NCBI RefSeq assembly: GCF_000298315.2
Contig: NZ_AEYE02000003.1
Coordinates: 186,001-250,000 of the forward strand
Origin: Rhizobium grahamii CCGE 502
GTDB taxonomy: Bacteria > Pseudomonadota > Alphaproteobacteria > Rhizobiales > Rhizobiaceae
Length of the DNA: 64,000 nt
Reading direction: 5' to 3'
In this document: in pieces, positions 28,755 to 38,274 of the stretch
How the letters are laid out: every line of letters begins with the position of its first letter
Position numbering within the stretch: the first letter of the stretch is position 1
Translations under genes and position numbers: made by a program
Notes under the pieces: generated by a model
The model's input: the letters and a program-made list of their open reading frames with translations, nothing else
What the model was told of the DNA's origin: nothing
Databases searched by the model: none

Positions 28755-29378
28755 ATGACAAACGATTGTCGCATTTCTACCCGCAAGGCGGGAGCAGTAT
28801 TTTTCAATGGCGCGGTCGCGCTGCTGCTGTTGGCCGGAGGCGCCCTGGCGCAGGCAACGACCAGCCAAATGGACGGCCTGAAGCTGAACAGGGACGAGCC
28901 GATTCAGATCGAGAGCGACAAGCTGGAGATCCACGATCAGGAGCACACGGCCGATTTCACGGGCAATGTGAAGGTCGTACAAGGCAAGACAACGCTGCAG
29001 GCCGGCCACATGACGGTCTATTACAAGCCGAAGGCCGATCCCAACGCGGCGCCGGCCGCTGGCGCCAAGAAGGCTGCGCCCGCCCAGAACACTTCGGCGT
29101 CGATTTCATCGGGAAACACGGATATCGATCACATCGTCGTCACGGATAAGGTGTACCTGACCTCCGGCACGCAGACAGCGACTGCCGACAACGGTTCGTT
29201 CGATATGGCCAAGCAGCTGTTCATCCTCAAGGGCGACAAGGTTGTCTTGACCGATGGACCGAACGTCTTTACGGGCTGCCAGTTGACGGTCCACATGGAA
29301 ACAGGTCAGGCACAGTTGGACAGCTGCGGGGGGCGCGTCCAGATTCAGCTTGATCCGAAGTCACAGAAACAGAACTGA
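28755..29378 (+). CDS. lptA: LPS transport periplasmic protein LptA
   Basis: The 207-aa periplasmic protein forms the bridge carrying LPS to LptDE. It has a signal peptide (about 1-32, ending GGALA), then an OstA domain (PIQIESDKLEIHDQEHTADFTGNVKVVQG). An alanine/lysine-rich loop (about 98-120, PAAGAKKAAPAQ) inserts in the middle of the jellyroll; rhizobial LptA often has this. The start at 28755 gives a clean signal peptide; the longest frame begins at 28704 inside lptC. The C-terminus has two cysteines (about 176 and 192) that may pair. Confidence 0.85.
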   Translation: MTNDCRISTRKAGAVFFNGAVALLLLAGGALAQATTSQMDGLKLNRDEPIQIESDKLEIHDQEHTADFTGNVKVVQGKTTLQAGHMTVYYKPKADPNAAPAAGAKKAAPAQNTSASISSGNTDIDHIVVTDKVYLTSGTQTATADNGSFDMAKQLFILKGDKVVLTDGPNVFTGCQLTVHMETGQAQLDSCGGRVQIQLDPKSQKQN

Positions 29379-29393
29379 CCCCGGCCTTACCAC

Positions 29394-30200
29394 GTGAAGT
29401 TATTCTCGCTATCGACCATGTTCGGCAGGTCCGGGCAGCAAGCTGCTGAGACCCCCGCCGGTGACAAGAGCCGCTACCAGGGCACGCTGATCGCGCGCGG
29501 TCTTACCAAGACCTACAGCACGCGGCGCGTCGTGAACGGCGTGTCGCTGGTCGTTCGACGCGGCGAAGCCGTCGGGCTGCTCGGCCCGAACGGCGCCGGC
29601 AAGACCACCTGCTTCTACATGATCACCGGGCTCGTGCCCGTTGACGAGGGTACGATCGAGATCGACGGCAACGACGTCACGACGATGCCGATGTACCGCC
29701 GCTCGAGGCTAGGCGTCGGCTACCTGCCGCAGGAAGCGTCGATCTTCCGTGGGTTGACCGTCGAAGAGAATATTCGCGCGGTGCTGGAAGTGCACATCAA
29801 CGACAAGGCTGCACGCGAGAAGAAACTCGACGAACTGCTCGACGAATTTCACATTCGCAAGCTGCGCAAGAGCGCCGCGGTGTCGCTTTCCGGTGGCGAG
29901 CGGCGGCGCCTCGAAATTGCCCGTGCGCTGGCAACCGATCCGACCTTCATGCTGTTGGACGAGCCGTTCGCCGGCGTCGATCCGATTTCCGTCGCCGACA
30001 TCCAGCACCTCGTGCATCATCTGACAGGGCGCGGTATCGGCGTGCTGATCACCGACCACAATGTACGCGAGACGCTCGGCCTGATCGACCGCGCCTACAT
30101 CATCCATGCAGGCGAAGTGCTGACGCATGGTCGTGCCAACGACATCGTCAACAATCCGGAAGTGCGCCGCCTGTACCTCGGCGACAATTTCAGCCTCTGA
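29394..30200 (+). CDS. lptB: LPS export ABC transporter ATP-binding protein LptB
   Basis: The 268-aa ABC ATPase drives LPS extraction from the inner membrane. Walker A GPNGAGKTT, signature LSGGERRRLEIARAL, Walker B FMLLDEPFAGVDP and the H-loop ITDHNVRET are all intact. A GTG start at 29394 lies 15 bases after the lptA stop. The N-terminus (about 25 residues, GQQAAETPAGDKSRYQG) is longer than in E. coli LptB. The gene is followed by rpoN, the classic lptB-rpoN arrangement. Confidence 0.95.
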   Translation: MKLFSLSTMFGRSGQQAAETPAGDKSRYQGTLIARGLTKTYSTRRVVNGVSLVVRRGEAVGLLGPNGAGKTTCFYMITGLVPVDEGTIEIDGNDVTTMPMYRRSRLGVGYLPQEASIFRGLTVEENIRAVLEVHINDKAAREKKLDELLDEFHIRKLRKSAAVSLSGGERRRLEIARALATDPTFMLLDEPFAGVDPISVADIQHLVHHLTGRGIGVLITDHNVRETLGLIDRAYIIHAGEVLTHGRANDIVNNPEVRRLYLGDNFSL

Positions 30201-30357
30201 CGCGTGCAGGCCAGCCCGGAAATTCACCCTCCGTGACGGTTCCGCTTGACCAAATAGAATAAAAAAGCAATTTTTGGGCCAACTTGGATATCCGTGGCCT
30301 GAGCCCGTGGCAGGACGCGGTTTCCCGGAGGAGACGAACGGGAGTTTCGCGTCCGCT

Positions 30358-31917
30358 ATGGCACTGTCGGCCAACCTTTTTCTGCGCCAGAACCAGTCGC
30401 TGGTGATGACACCGCAGCTGATGCAGTCCATCCAGTTGCTGCAGATGACGCATTTTGAGTTGACCCAGTTCATTGCCCAGGAAGTTGAGAAAAATCCGCT
30501 GCTCGAGATTCCGTCGACTGAGGCAGACGCAGCTCCCGAGCGCGGCGGCGCGGAAGACGAGACTTACGCATCGCAGCCGGACGAGCCCTCTGAGGACGGC
30601 TACGATAGCCGGACCGAGGTTTTGTCGGGCGACTGGTACGAGAGCGGCAACGCCGGGGGCGCAAACCGTCTCAGCGATGAACTCGACGCCAACTACGCCA
30701 ATGTCTTTCCCGATGACGGCGCCCCGCAGCGCGCCGATGCGCCGGAGCTGATCAGCCAGTGGAAATCGATGCCCGGCGGTGGCGATGGGGCAGACAGTTA
30801 CGATCTCGATGATTTCGTTGCCGGCCAGACCTCGCTGCGCGATCACCTTGCCCAGCAGTTGCCCTTTGTCTTGCCCGACATCGCCGACCGGATGATTGCC
30901 CAGCATCTCGTCGACCAACTCGACGAGGCTGGTTATCTTCACGGTGATGCGACCGAGGCGGCCGATCGCCTGGGCGCCGACCCCGACGATGTCGAGCGGG
31001 TGATCGCAGCCCTGCAGACCCTCGATCCGCCCGGTGTTTTCGCCCGCAATCTGTCGGAGTGCCTGGCGATCCAGCTTCGCCAGAAGGATCGCTTTGATCC
31101 TGCCATGCAAGCGTTGGTCGGCAATCTCGAGCTTCTGGCGCGGCGTGACTTCGCGACACTGAAACGGCTTTGCGGCGTCGATGAGGAAGATCTGCTCGAC
31201 ATGCTGAGCGAGATCCGCCAGCTCAACCCGAAGCCCGGCGCCGGCTTCGAAGCAGGGATGTCCGAGGCGATCATGCCCGATGTTGTCGTGCGCGCAAGCG
31301 CCGATGGCGGCTGGCTGATCGAGCTCAATCCGGACACGCTGCCGCGTGTTCTGGTCAATCAGGCGTATTTTTCAAAAGTTACGAAAAGTGGCGATGACTA
31401 CGCCTTTCTGTCGGAATGTCTGCAGACTGCCAACTGGTTGACCCGGAGCCTCGATCAGCGCGCCAAGACGATCATGAAGGTGGCAAGCGAGATCGTTCGG
31501 CAGCAGGATGCCTTCCTGATGCATGGCGTCGATCACCTGCGACCGCTCAACCTTAAGACGGTGGCGGATGCCATCAAGATGCATGAATCCACAGTCAGCC
31601 GCGTGACGTCAAACAAGTACATGCTGACACCACGCGGCCTCTTCGAGCTCAAGTATTTCTTCAGCGTTTCGATCAGTGCCGTCGAAGGCGGCGACAGCCA
31701 TTCGGCCGAGGCCGTACGCCACAAGATCCGGACGCTTATCATGCAGGAAACCCCGGAGGCCGTGCTTTCGGATGACGATATAGCGGATATCCTCAAGAAG
31801 GGCGGCGTCGATCTCGCTCGTCGCACAGTGGCAAAATACCGTGAAGCAATGAGCATTGCTTCCTCCGTCCAGCGCAGGCGGGAAAAGAAGGCCCTGGCCA
31901 AGGTCGCGGGCTTTTGA
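30358..31917 (+). CDS. rpoN: RNA polymerase sigma-54 factor RpoN
   Basis: The 519-aa alternative sigma factor is needed for nitrogen, nif and C4-dicarboxylate genes. Region I is glutamine/leucine-rich (ANLFLRQNQSLVMTPQLMQSIQLLQM); an acidic region II (about 55-150) follows; the C-terminal RpoN box reads ARRTVAKYREAM. The ATG at 30358 gives the normal rhizobial N-terminus; a longer frame starts 28 codons upstream. It needs enhancer-binding proteins for activation. Upstream is lptB; downstream, hpf and ptsN. Confidence 0.96.
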   Translation: MALSANLFLRQNQSLVMTPQLMQSIQLLQMTHFELTQFIAQEVEKNPLLEIPSTEADAAPERGGAEDETYASQPDEPSEDGYDSRTEVLSGDWYESGNAGGANRLSDELDANYANVFPDDGAPQRADAPELISQWKSMPGGGDGADSYDLDDFVAGQTSLRDHLAQQLPFVLPDIADRMIAQHLVDQLDEAGYLHGDATEAADRLGADPDDVERVIAALQTLDPPGVFARNLSECLAIQLRQKDRFDPAMQALVGNLELLARRDFATLKRLCGVDEEDLLDMLSEIRQLNPKPGAGFEAGMSEAIMPDVVVRASADGGWLIELNPDTLPRVLVNQAYFSKVTKSGDDYAFLSECLQTANWLTRSLDQRAKTIMKVASEIVRQQDAFLMHGVDHLRPLNLKTVADAIKMHESTVSRVTSNKYMLTPRGLFELKYFFSVSISAVEGGDSHSAEAVRHKIRTLIMQETPEAVLSDDDIADILKKGGVDLARRTVAKYREAMSIASSVQRRREKKALAKVAGF

Positions 31918-31970
31918 CAGCAATTTCGCAGCCATCAGCGCGTGTATTTCAAAGCACTAATAAAAGTCTG

Positions 31971-31999
31971 TTGACATTTTGGTAACTTCTGGCTAGAAG
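31971..31999 (+). promoter_or_regulatory. Candidate sigma-70-type promoter for hpf
   Basis: TTGACA at 31971-31976, a 17-base spacer, then TAGAAG at 31994-31999, in the 253-base gap between rpoN and hpf. The -35 is perfect and the -10 is weak. The rest of the gap shows no gene. Confidence 0.45.
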
Positions 32000-32170
32000 C
32001 CCGCCGCAATTGGCGCTGTAGACGGCGCTAGGAAGTTATCCCCATCATCCTCAGGGCGCCTGAAGCCGGGAACTTCGGCCGATCTTGCTTGGGATCGTGC
32101 GAAGTGCTTGGATGAGGGGGAGCCTTGGCGTAAACTGGTACTCGCAAACTACCATAAGAAGGGAAACTCC

Positions 32171-32746
32171 ATGAGTGTGCGTGTATCCGGTAAACATATG
32201 GAAATTGGTGACTCGTTCCGTCAGCGGATCGAGGACCAAATCGGTGTAGCCGTCACGAAATACTTCGACGGAGGGTATTCCGGTCAAGTGATCGTACATA
32301 AGGCCAACGCCCGGTTTTCCGCCGACTGCAAGCTTCATCTCGATAGCGGAGTTGTATTGCATGCCGCCGGAGAGGCGATGGATCCGCAGTTGGCGTTCGA
32401 TGCCGCTTCCGAGCGGATCGAAAAGCGTCTTCGCCGCTACAAGCGCAAGCTGAAGGATCACTACTCTGGAAATCACCAGAATGGTTCAGCGGAAGTTGCC
32501 TATACCGTCATGGATGGCATGTCGGACAACGAAGACGAGATCCCGGATGATTTCGCGCCGGCGATCGTCGCCGAAAGCACCAAGCAACTGAAAACAATGT
32601 CGGTCGCGACCGCCGTGATGGCGCTCGACATGACGGATGAGCCGCTGCTGCTGTTTCGCAGCCCCGGCAAGGAACAATTGAACATCGTTTATCGTCGGCA
32701 TGACGGTAACATTGGCTGGATCGATGCAGCCAGCATCAAAAGCTGA
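32171..32746 (+). CDS. hpf: Ribosome hibernation-promoting factor, long form (HPF/YhbH)
   Basis: This 191-aa protein has an N-terminal ribosome-binding S30Ae domain (MSVRVSGKHMEIGDSFRQRIEDQI ... RRYKRKLKDHY, about 1-105). A C-terminal dimerisation domain follows (about 130-191, PLLLFRSPGKEQLNIVYRRHDGNIGWID). Long HPF alone makes inactive 100S ribosome dimers in stationary phase. GAAGGGA precedes the ATG at 32171. It lies between rpoN and ptsN, a conserved cluster. Confidence 0.94.
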   Translation: MSVRVSGKHMEIGDSFRQRIEDQIGVAVTKYFDGGYSGQVIVHKANARFSADCKLHLDSGVVLHAAGEAMDPQLAFDAASERIEKRLRRYKRKLKDHYSGNHQNGSAEVAYTVMDGMSDNEDEIPDDFAPAIVAESTKQLKTMSVATAVMALDMTDEPLLLFRSPGKEQLNIVYRRHDGNIGWIDAASIKS

Positions 32747-32758
32747 GGTCAAGGCGAA

Positions 32759-32788
32759 GGGCGGCAGTTAGGCTGCCGCCCTCCCTTT
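32759..32788 (+). terminator. Hairpin after hpf
   Basis: GGGCGGCAG (32759-32767) pairs with CTGCCGCCC (32773-32781), followed by a pyrimidine-rich tail TCCCTTTCT. It may end or attenuate transcription between hpf and ptsN, 23 bases before the ptsN ATG. Confidence 0.6.
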
Positions 32789-32810
32789 CTCGGCGCAGAA
32801 GGAAAATAAA

Positions 32811-33275
32811 ATGGCATTGGCAGATTTGCTGCAGCAAAATGCGATAATTCCCGCCCTCAGGGTAAATTCCAAGAAACAGCTCCTCCAGGAATTGGCTGCA
32901 AAGGCGTCGAAAGTCACAGGACTTTCGGAGCGGGAAGTTTTCGATGTTGTCCTGCAGCGCGAGCGCCTTGGCTCGACCGGCGTCGGCAACGGCATCGCCA
33001 TACCGCACGGCAAGCTGGCAAGTGTCCACTCCATCGTCGGCATATTCGCGCGTCTTGATCAGCCGGTCGATTTCGAAGCACTGGACGATCAGCCCGTTGA
33101 CCTTGTGTTTCTGCTTCTCGCGCCAGAAGGCGCTGGCGCGGATCACCTCAAGGCTTTGTCTCGCATCGCTCGCGTGCTGCGTGACCACGACCTTGTTGCC
33201 AAGCTGCGCGCGACCGACTCCGCGTCGGCGATCTATGCGTTCCTCAATGAGGAGCAGACCTCGAACGCGGCCTGA
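32811..33275 (+). CDS. ptsN: PTS IIA-like nitrogen-regulatory protein PtsN (EIIANtr)
   Basis: The 154-aa phosphocarrier ends the nitrogen-related phosphotransfer chain PtsP-NPr-EIIANtr. The phosphorylated His lies in GNGIAIPHGKL (about H64) and the fold follows the mannitol/fructose-type EIIA. It regulates potassium uptake, K+ sensing kinases and carbon/nitrogen balance in rhizobia (family knowledge). It follows hpf in the conserved rpoN-hpf-ptsN cluster and is closed by a strong terminator. Confidence 0.94.
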   Translation: MALADLLQQNAIIPALRVNSKKQLLQELAAKASKVTGLSEREVFDVVLQRERLGSTGVGNGIAIPHGKLASVHSIVGIFARLDQPVDFEALDDQPVDLVFLLLAPEGAGADHLKALSRIARVLRDHDLVAKLRATDSASAIYAFLNEEQTSNAA

Positions 33276-33294
33276 GCATTCGACATTCCATGGA

Positions 33295-33330
33295 AAAGGC
33301 GCCTGATTGCTCAGGCGCCTTTCTTGTTTT
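33295..33330. terminator. Terminator between ptsN and the chemoreceptor gene
   Basis: Perfect 12-bp stem (AAAGGCGCCTGA with TCAGGCGCCTTT) around TTGC, followed by CTTGTTTT on the plus strand and preceded by AAAA, so it can serve both converging genes. Confidence 0.88.
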
Positions 33331-33347
33331 GAGCTGCTGGGCTCGGC

Positions 33348-35687
33348 CTAGAATTCTTCCCAATTGTCCTGGGCAAGTGCTGCCGAGCCGTGTGTCTGTG
33401 GGGCGGCACGGCGTGGTGCCGGAGCTGCGGCCTGACGATAAGTAGGGCTGGCGGTCGGCGCACGCATCTGCTGAGCCGTCGAGCGCAGCGCCGAAGCATG
33501 GCTCATGCCGGATACGCGGAAACGTGTCACGAGTTGCCTCAGCGTCTGGGCCTCGTCGTTGAGCGTGACGCTGGCTGCCGTCGTCTCCTCGACCATGGCG
33601 GCGTTCTGCTGAGTAACCTGGTCCATCTGGTTCATGGCCTGGTTGATCTCCTTCAGGCCGATCGCCTGTTCGCTGGCCGATGCCGAGATCTGGCGGATGA
33701 GGCCATTGATGCCCATGACCTGCTCGGAGATCTTGTGCAGCGTATCGCCGGCGCGGCCGACTAGATCAACGCCTTCCTTGACCTGCACAGCCGAGGTGTT
33801 GATGAGCGTCTTGATCTCCTTGGCAGCATTTGCCGAACGCTGAGCCAGCTCGCGAACTTCCTGCGCGACGACGGCGAAGCCCTTGCCGGCTTCCCCAGCG
33901 CGGGCGGCTTCGACGCCGGCGTTCAGTGCCAGCAGGTTGGTCTGGAAGGCGATCTCGTCGATGACGCTGATGATGCGCGAGACCTCGGTCGAGGACTGTT
34001 CGATGCCCTGCATCGAAGCGATCGCCTTGCGCACGACTTCACCTGACTTTTCGGCATCCTCGCAGGCGAGGTTGACGTTATCAGCTGCGGTGCGAGCATT
34101 CTCGGCGCTCGAGTTGACCTGGGCGGTAAGCTCATTCAGTGCCGCCGCTGTCTCTTCGAGGCTCGCTGCCTGCTGTTCGGTGCGCTTGGCGAGGTCAGAG
34201 GCGCTGCCACTGATTTCGCTCGTGCCGGAGCCGATGTTCACGACGCTGAGGTTCATCGTCTTGATGGTCTCCTCGAGGCTTTCGAGCGCCGCGTTGAAAT
34301 CCTGCTTCAGCTTGGCATATTCGCCCGGGAACTCCTCGGTGATGCGGTGACCGAGATTGCCCTGAGACAATTCGGACAGGCCGGAACCGACGATCGAGAC
34401 GATGTGACGCTGTAGCGTGACGGACTGCTGCCGCTCGGACTCCGAACGGCCGCGTTCGGCCTCGGCTGCGTCCCTCTGGTTATTGGCTTCGGCTTCGAGA
34501 CGCTGCGTGTCGGCAAGCGCAAAGCGGAAGCCTTCCAGTGCCTTCGCGACCGAACCGATCTCGTCGGCCCGCTCCTGACCGGCAACCGGCTGCTCGTACT
34601 TGCCGTCGCTAAGTGCTTTGACGCTGGCGACGAGGCCGCCGATCGGTCGCTGGACGAGGGAACGGACGGCGAGGTAGAGGGCAATCATGACCGCGGCGAG
34701 CACGAGAATGCCGGCGACCACCATCATCACGGTCTGATCTTGAACAGGCGCGTTGATGGCGGTGTGCGGGACGTCGACGAGGACGACCCAAGTCGTGTTC
34801 ACGTCGGGTAGGGCGAAGGGGTAAACGACGCGATCGAAGGGTTCATAGCCGTCATAGGCGAGGTTCTTGACGACGGCGGGCTGTAGTGTCGAAAGCGCGC
34901 TCTTTACAGCGTCGGCGCCTTCGCCGTCGTAGTCCTTCATGGCGAGTTCGGGGATCGGCGAGACAATCCATTTGCCGGTCTGCGAGAGCAGCGTGACGCG
35001 GCCGGAACCGAAGGGATGCAGCGTCGAGAGCTTGTCGCGGAGCGACTTCAGGGAGATATCGACGCCGCTGACACCGATCAGCTTACCACCGGACATGACC
35101 GGATAGGCAATCGAGGTCATCGCCGTGTTTTCACCGGTGGTCGTTTCCGCGTAAGGCGGCGACAGTGCGCCCTTCTTGCTCTCCGCAGCGAGCGCGTACC
35201 AGGCAGCCTTGTAGTCGGAATCAAAGGTCGAGAAGGTGAAGCCACCATCCTTGCTCTTCGTCCAGTAGGGGTTGAACGTGCCATCCTTGCCGGCGCCGAA
35301 TTCGACCTTGCCTGCCATGGTGGGCGACTGGCCGTCAAAGGCGTTCGGCTCTTCGGCGAACCAGCTTCCGAAGGCGAACTGGTTGCGTTCGACGTTTGCC
35401 TTCAACATGTCGAGAACGGCCTTGCGGTCGAGATATTTGCCTTCCTGACCACGGCCGATCGTGCCGGCCATCGAGCGGGCGGCGCCCGCCAGCTCGCCAA
35501 CGGAGGAAGCAACCTCGTTGGCGATCGACTTCGCTTCGAGATTGGCTTGATCCATGGTCAGCGTCTGGACGCGATTGCGCGTCTCGTCGATGAGGAAGAA
35601 ATTGGAAACGAGGAGGACGAATGCGATGGCAATGCCGGTAATGAGGATAAGCTTGGCTGCAAGCGATTTCATGCGAAAGATGAACAT
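33348..35687 (-). CDS. Methyl-accepting chemotaxis protein with periplasmic Cache-type domain and CheR-docking tail
   Basis: This 779-aa transmembrane chemoreceptor has TM1 (about 6-30), a large periplasmic domain of double-Cache type (about 35-290, including GSWFAEEPNAFDGQSP and GVSGVDISLKSLRDKLS), and TM2 (about 305-330). HAMP and a methyl-accepting signalling domain with hairpin tip [27 protein letters not shown] follow. The last five residues are NWEEF, the CheR/CheB docking pentapeptide. The ATG at 35687 follows AGGA; the longer frame adds 16 residues. Cache domains often bind amino or organic acids, but the ligand cannot be read here. Confidence 0.92.
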   Translation of the reverse strand: MFIFRMKSLAAKLILITGIAIAFVLLVSNFFLIDETRNRVQTLTMDQANLEAKSIANEVASSVGELAGAARSMAGTIGRGQEGKYLDRKAVLDMLKANVERNQFAFGSWFAEEPNAFDGQSPTMAGKVEFGAGKDGTFNPYWTKSKDGGFTFSTFDSDYKAAWYALAAESKKGALSPPYAETTTGENTAMTSIAYPVMSGGKLIGVSGVDISLKSLRDKLSTLHPFGSGRVTLLSQTGKWIVSPIPELAMKDYDGEGADAVKSALSTLQPAVVKNLAYDGYEPFDRVVYPFALPDVNTTWVVLVDVPHTAINAPVQDQTVMMVVAGILVLAAVMIALYLAVRSLVQRPIGGLVASVKALSDGKYEQPVAGQERADEIGSVAKALEGFRFALADTQRLEAEANNQRDAAEAERGRSESERQQSVTLQRHIVSIVGSGLSELSQGNLGHRITEEFPGEYAKLKQDFNAALESLEETIKTMNLSVVNIGSGTSEISGSASDLAKRTEQQAASLEETAAALNELTAQVNSSAENARTAADNVNLACEDAEKSGEVVRKAIASMQGIEQSSTEVSRIISVIDEIAFQTNLLALNAGVEAARAGEAGKGFAVVAQEVRELAQRSANAAKEIKTLINTSAVQVKEGVDLVGRAGDTLHKISEQVMGINGLIRQISASASEQAIGLKEINQAMNQMDQVTQQNAAMVEETTAASVTLNDEAQTLRQLVTRFRVSGMSHASALRSTAQQMRAPTASPTYRQAAAPAPRRAAPQTHGSAALAQDNWEEF

Positions 35688-35905
35688 GGAGTCCTCGGGG
35701 AGCAAGGATGTGCCGGACGGGGCATTCATCGGCACAGGGGACGGAGGCGTCGCCCCCTCATGGAGCAGCCGTTACAGAAACCGGCCCCTAGGGAGGTCCG
35801 GTGATGGCTGGAACATCACCGAAAACCTCTTAAATTTGAATGAAATCCTGTAAAAATCGACGGGACCTGCAGCGAACGGTTCAATGTGTCGCGGGTGAGG
35901 CTGTC

Positions 35906-36805
35906 CTATAGCGCGTTTGCGACTTCCGAGCTCGATGGGATCGATGGCTGGGCCCCCTGCTTGAGGCAAGCGAGCGAGCCAGCCACGGCGGCGCGTCGCA
36001 AGGATGCTTCGAAATCCAGTCCCTCATCGAGGCTCGCGGCGAAGTAGCCACAGAAAGTGTCGCCGGCGCCGACCGTATCGACAGGCTCGATCTTCAGTCC
36101 CTTGGCGCGAGATACGACACCGTCGCGAATGGCAATGACGCCGTCGGCGCCAAGCGTCACGATCAGGGTCTGCCCGGTCTCCGCATTGAGGCGCTTCAAT
36201 GCGGCCTCGCGGTCGTCTGCGCCCATGTTCTCCTGGCCGGCAAGGCGCTCGAATTCCGTCTCGTTCGCAATCACGATGTCGGCGAGGCGGCCGAGGCGGG
36301 CGGCGTCTTCGATCAGCGGCGCAAGGTTGAGCACGGTCGTCACGCCCTTGGCGCGGGCGTTGGCCAGTGCCTGTTCGACGGCCGGAACCGGAACTTCGAG
36401 CTGCAGCATCAGGATGTCGCCCCTGCTCATGGCACGGACCGCCGCGTCGGCATCGGCTGGCGTTATCGTGCCGTTTGCCCCTGGCACGACGGCAATCATG
36501 TTCTCGCCGTTACCGCCGACGAGGATCAACGCGGTGCCAGTCGGCTCGTCGACCTGCTTGACCGCCTGAAGCTCGGTGCCGGCTTCCTTCAACAGCGCGA
36601 GCGCCGGCTCGGCAAAGCCGTCTCGCCCGACTGCGCCTGCCATATGAACGGTTCGTCCTGCCCGTCGCGCAGCAAGCGCCTGGTTGGCGCCCTTGCCGCC
36701 AGCAGCCGTCGAGAAGCCGTTGCCGGCGACGGTCTCGCCGGGCTTCGGCAACCGCGCGGTGGTGGCGATGAGGTCCATGTTTATGGAGCCGAAAACTGTG
36801 ATCAT
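35906..36805 (-). CDS. rbsK: Ribokinase (PfkB family)
   Basis: The 299-aa sugar kinase phosphorylates ribose at O5. The N-terminal signature is GSINMDLI and the N-terminal diglycine region GGKGANQALAARRAG. The C-terminal PfkB signature with catalytic Asp is DTVGAGDTFCGYF. The ATG at 36805 is used because MITVFGSINMDL is the usual ribokinase start. No ribose ABC transporter genes are adjacent; it stands between a chemoreceptor and rmuC. Confidence 0.88.
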   Translation of the reverse strand: MITVFGSINMDLIATTARLPKPGETVAGNGFSTAAGGKGANQALAARRAGRTVHMAGAVGRDGFAEPALALLKEAGTELQAVKQVDEPTGTALILVGGNGENMIAVVPGANGTITPADADAAVRAMSRGDILMLQLEVPVPAVEQALANARAKGVTTVLNLAPLIEDAARLGRLADIVIANETEFERLAGQENMGADDREAALKRLNAETGQTLIVTLGADGVIAIRDGVVSRAKGLKIEPVDTVGAGDTFCGYFAASLDEGLDFEASLRRAAVAGSLACLKQGAQPSIPSSSEVANAL

Positions 36806-36853
36806 GAGTGTCCCGTCCCGTGTTTTTCTTGGGCGCGACACTGCCCGAAGGGC

Positions 36854-38080
36854 TTACTCGTCGTCAACCACCCTGAGCTTCAGAAGCCCGCTGCGGCTAT
36901 CGACGGATTTAGGCGAGGAGTCGTTGTCGCGCGCCGCGGCCTTGCCATTGTCGCCGCCCTCGAACTCCAGGGCCTCGATCTTTGCGCCGCGCTTGGTGAG
37001 CTTATCGGTGGAGGTGAGGATCTGGTCGACATCCCTCTGAGCCATGGAAAAATGGCTCTGCAGCTTGCGGACGCGCTCGTCGAGCCGGCCGAGGTCATCC
37101 ATCAGGTTCGCCACCTCGCCCTGGATGACATGCGCTTGGGCCCGCATGCGCTGATCCTTCAGCACCGCCTGGATGACCTGGATGGAGAGCATCAGCAGTG
37201 ACGGCGACACGATGACAATGCGCGATCGGTGCGCCTTCTGGACGATCGCTTCGAAATTCTCGTGGATCTCGGCAAAGATCGATTCCGACGGCACGAACAT
37301 GAAGGCCGTGTCCTGCGTCTCCGCCTGGATCAGATATTTTTCCGAGATATCGCGGATATGCGTCTCCATGTCGCGGCGAAACTGCTGCGAGGCGACCTTG
37401 GCTCCGTCAGGTCCGCCGGCATCGCGTATCGCGTTCCAGGCCTCAAGCGGAAACTTGGCATCGATCACCAGCGGCGGCGCGCCGTTCGGCATGCGGATCG
37501 TGCAATCCGGGCGCGACCCGTTCGACAGCGTCTGCTGGAAGGCATAGGCGCCCATCGGCAAGCCATCCGCGACAATCGTCTCCATGCGCGATTGGCCGAA
37601 GGCTCCGCGCGTCTGCTTGTTGGAGAGGATTGCCTGCAGGCCGACGACGTCCTTTGCCAGCGTCTGGATGTTGTTCTGAGCGGCGTCGATGACGGCGAGA
37701 CGTTCCTGCAACCGCTGCAGGTTTTCGTGTGTCGACTTGGTCTGTTCGCTGATCGTCGTGCTGACGCGCTGCGACATTCCGTCCAGGCGCTGGTTGATCG
37801 CCTGGTTCAATTCGGACTGTCTCGAGCCGAACACTTCCGCCATCGTCGACATGCGCCCGTGCATCTCGGACTGGATCTTCAGAAGTTCCGCCATGCGGGC
37901 ATCCGCCTCTGCCGCGCGCAGGCTCGCAACCTCTGCCTGCTCGCGTCGCACCTGCCCACTGCGGACAAGGAGGACGACCAGGAGCAAGATCATTGCGGCA
38001 ATTCCGCCGCCGGCGAGCGCCAGCATTGCGGGGCTAATATGCGACAGGGCGAGGAGGAGCGACTCAGAGCTGGTGTTCAT
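36854..38080 (-). CDS. rmuC: DNA recombination protein RmuC
   Basis: The 408-aa protein has an N-terminal membrane segment (about 18-40), a long coiled-coil (about 45-150, rich in E/Q/A/R with ISEQTKSTHENLQRLQERL) and the RmuC nuclease-like domain (about 165-360). That domain contains DCTIRMPNGAPPLVIDAKFPLEAW, which carries the PD-(D/E)XK-like acidic residues. RmuC limits recombination at inverted repeats and is implicated in phage defence in some species. In many rhizobia it is near def/fmt, as here. Confidence 0.92.
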   Translation of the reverse strand: MNTSSESLLLALSHISPAMLALAGGGIAAMILLLVVLLVRSGQVRREQAEVASLRAAEADARMAELLKIQSEMHGRMSTMAEVFGSRQSELNQAINQRLDGMSQRVSTTISEQTKSTHENLQRLQERLAVIDAAQNNIQTLAKDVVGLQAILSNKQTRGAFGQSRMETIVADGLPMGAYAFQQTLSNGSRPDCTIRMPNGAPPLVIDAKFPLEAWNAIRDAGGPDGAKVASQQFRRDMETHIRDISEKYLIQAETQDTAFMFVPSESIFAEIHENFEAIVQKAHRSRIVIVSPSLLMLSIQVIQAVLKDQRMRAQAHVIQGEVANLMDDLGRLDERVRKLQSHFSMAQRDVDQILTSTDKLTKRGAKIEALEFEGGDNGKAAARDNDSSPKSVDSRSGLLKLRVVDDE

Positions 38081-38274
38081 GGCGCAACCATAGCAAATCA
38101 GGATGAGATGACTAGATCAAAACGTGAACAACCCACAGCCACTTCGAAACGTTCGCAATGACGGAAGAAACGGGTGCTGACAAATGACAAGCTCATTTAA
38201 CCATTACTCAACCATATTGCGCAAAAGCTCTGCTCAATTTTTCCCTTCCGTATCAATCACAAAGCAGAGACATC

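Noticed and set aside
32037-32046. TTATCCCCA similar to a DnaA box between rpoN and hpf
   Set aside because: One isolated near-match with one mismatch; no cluster, so not an origin.
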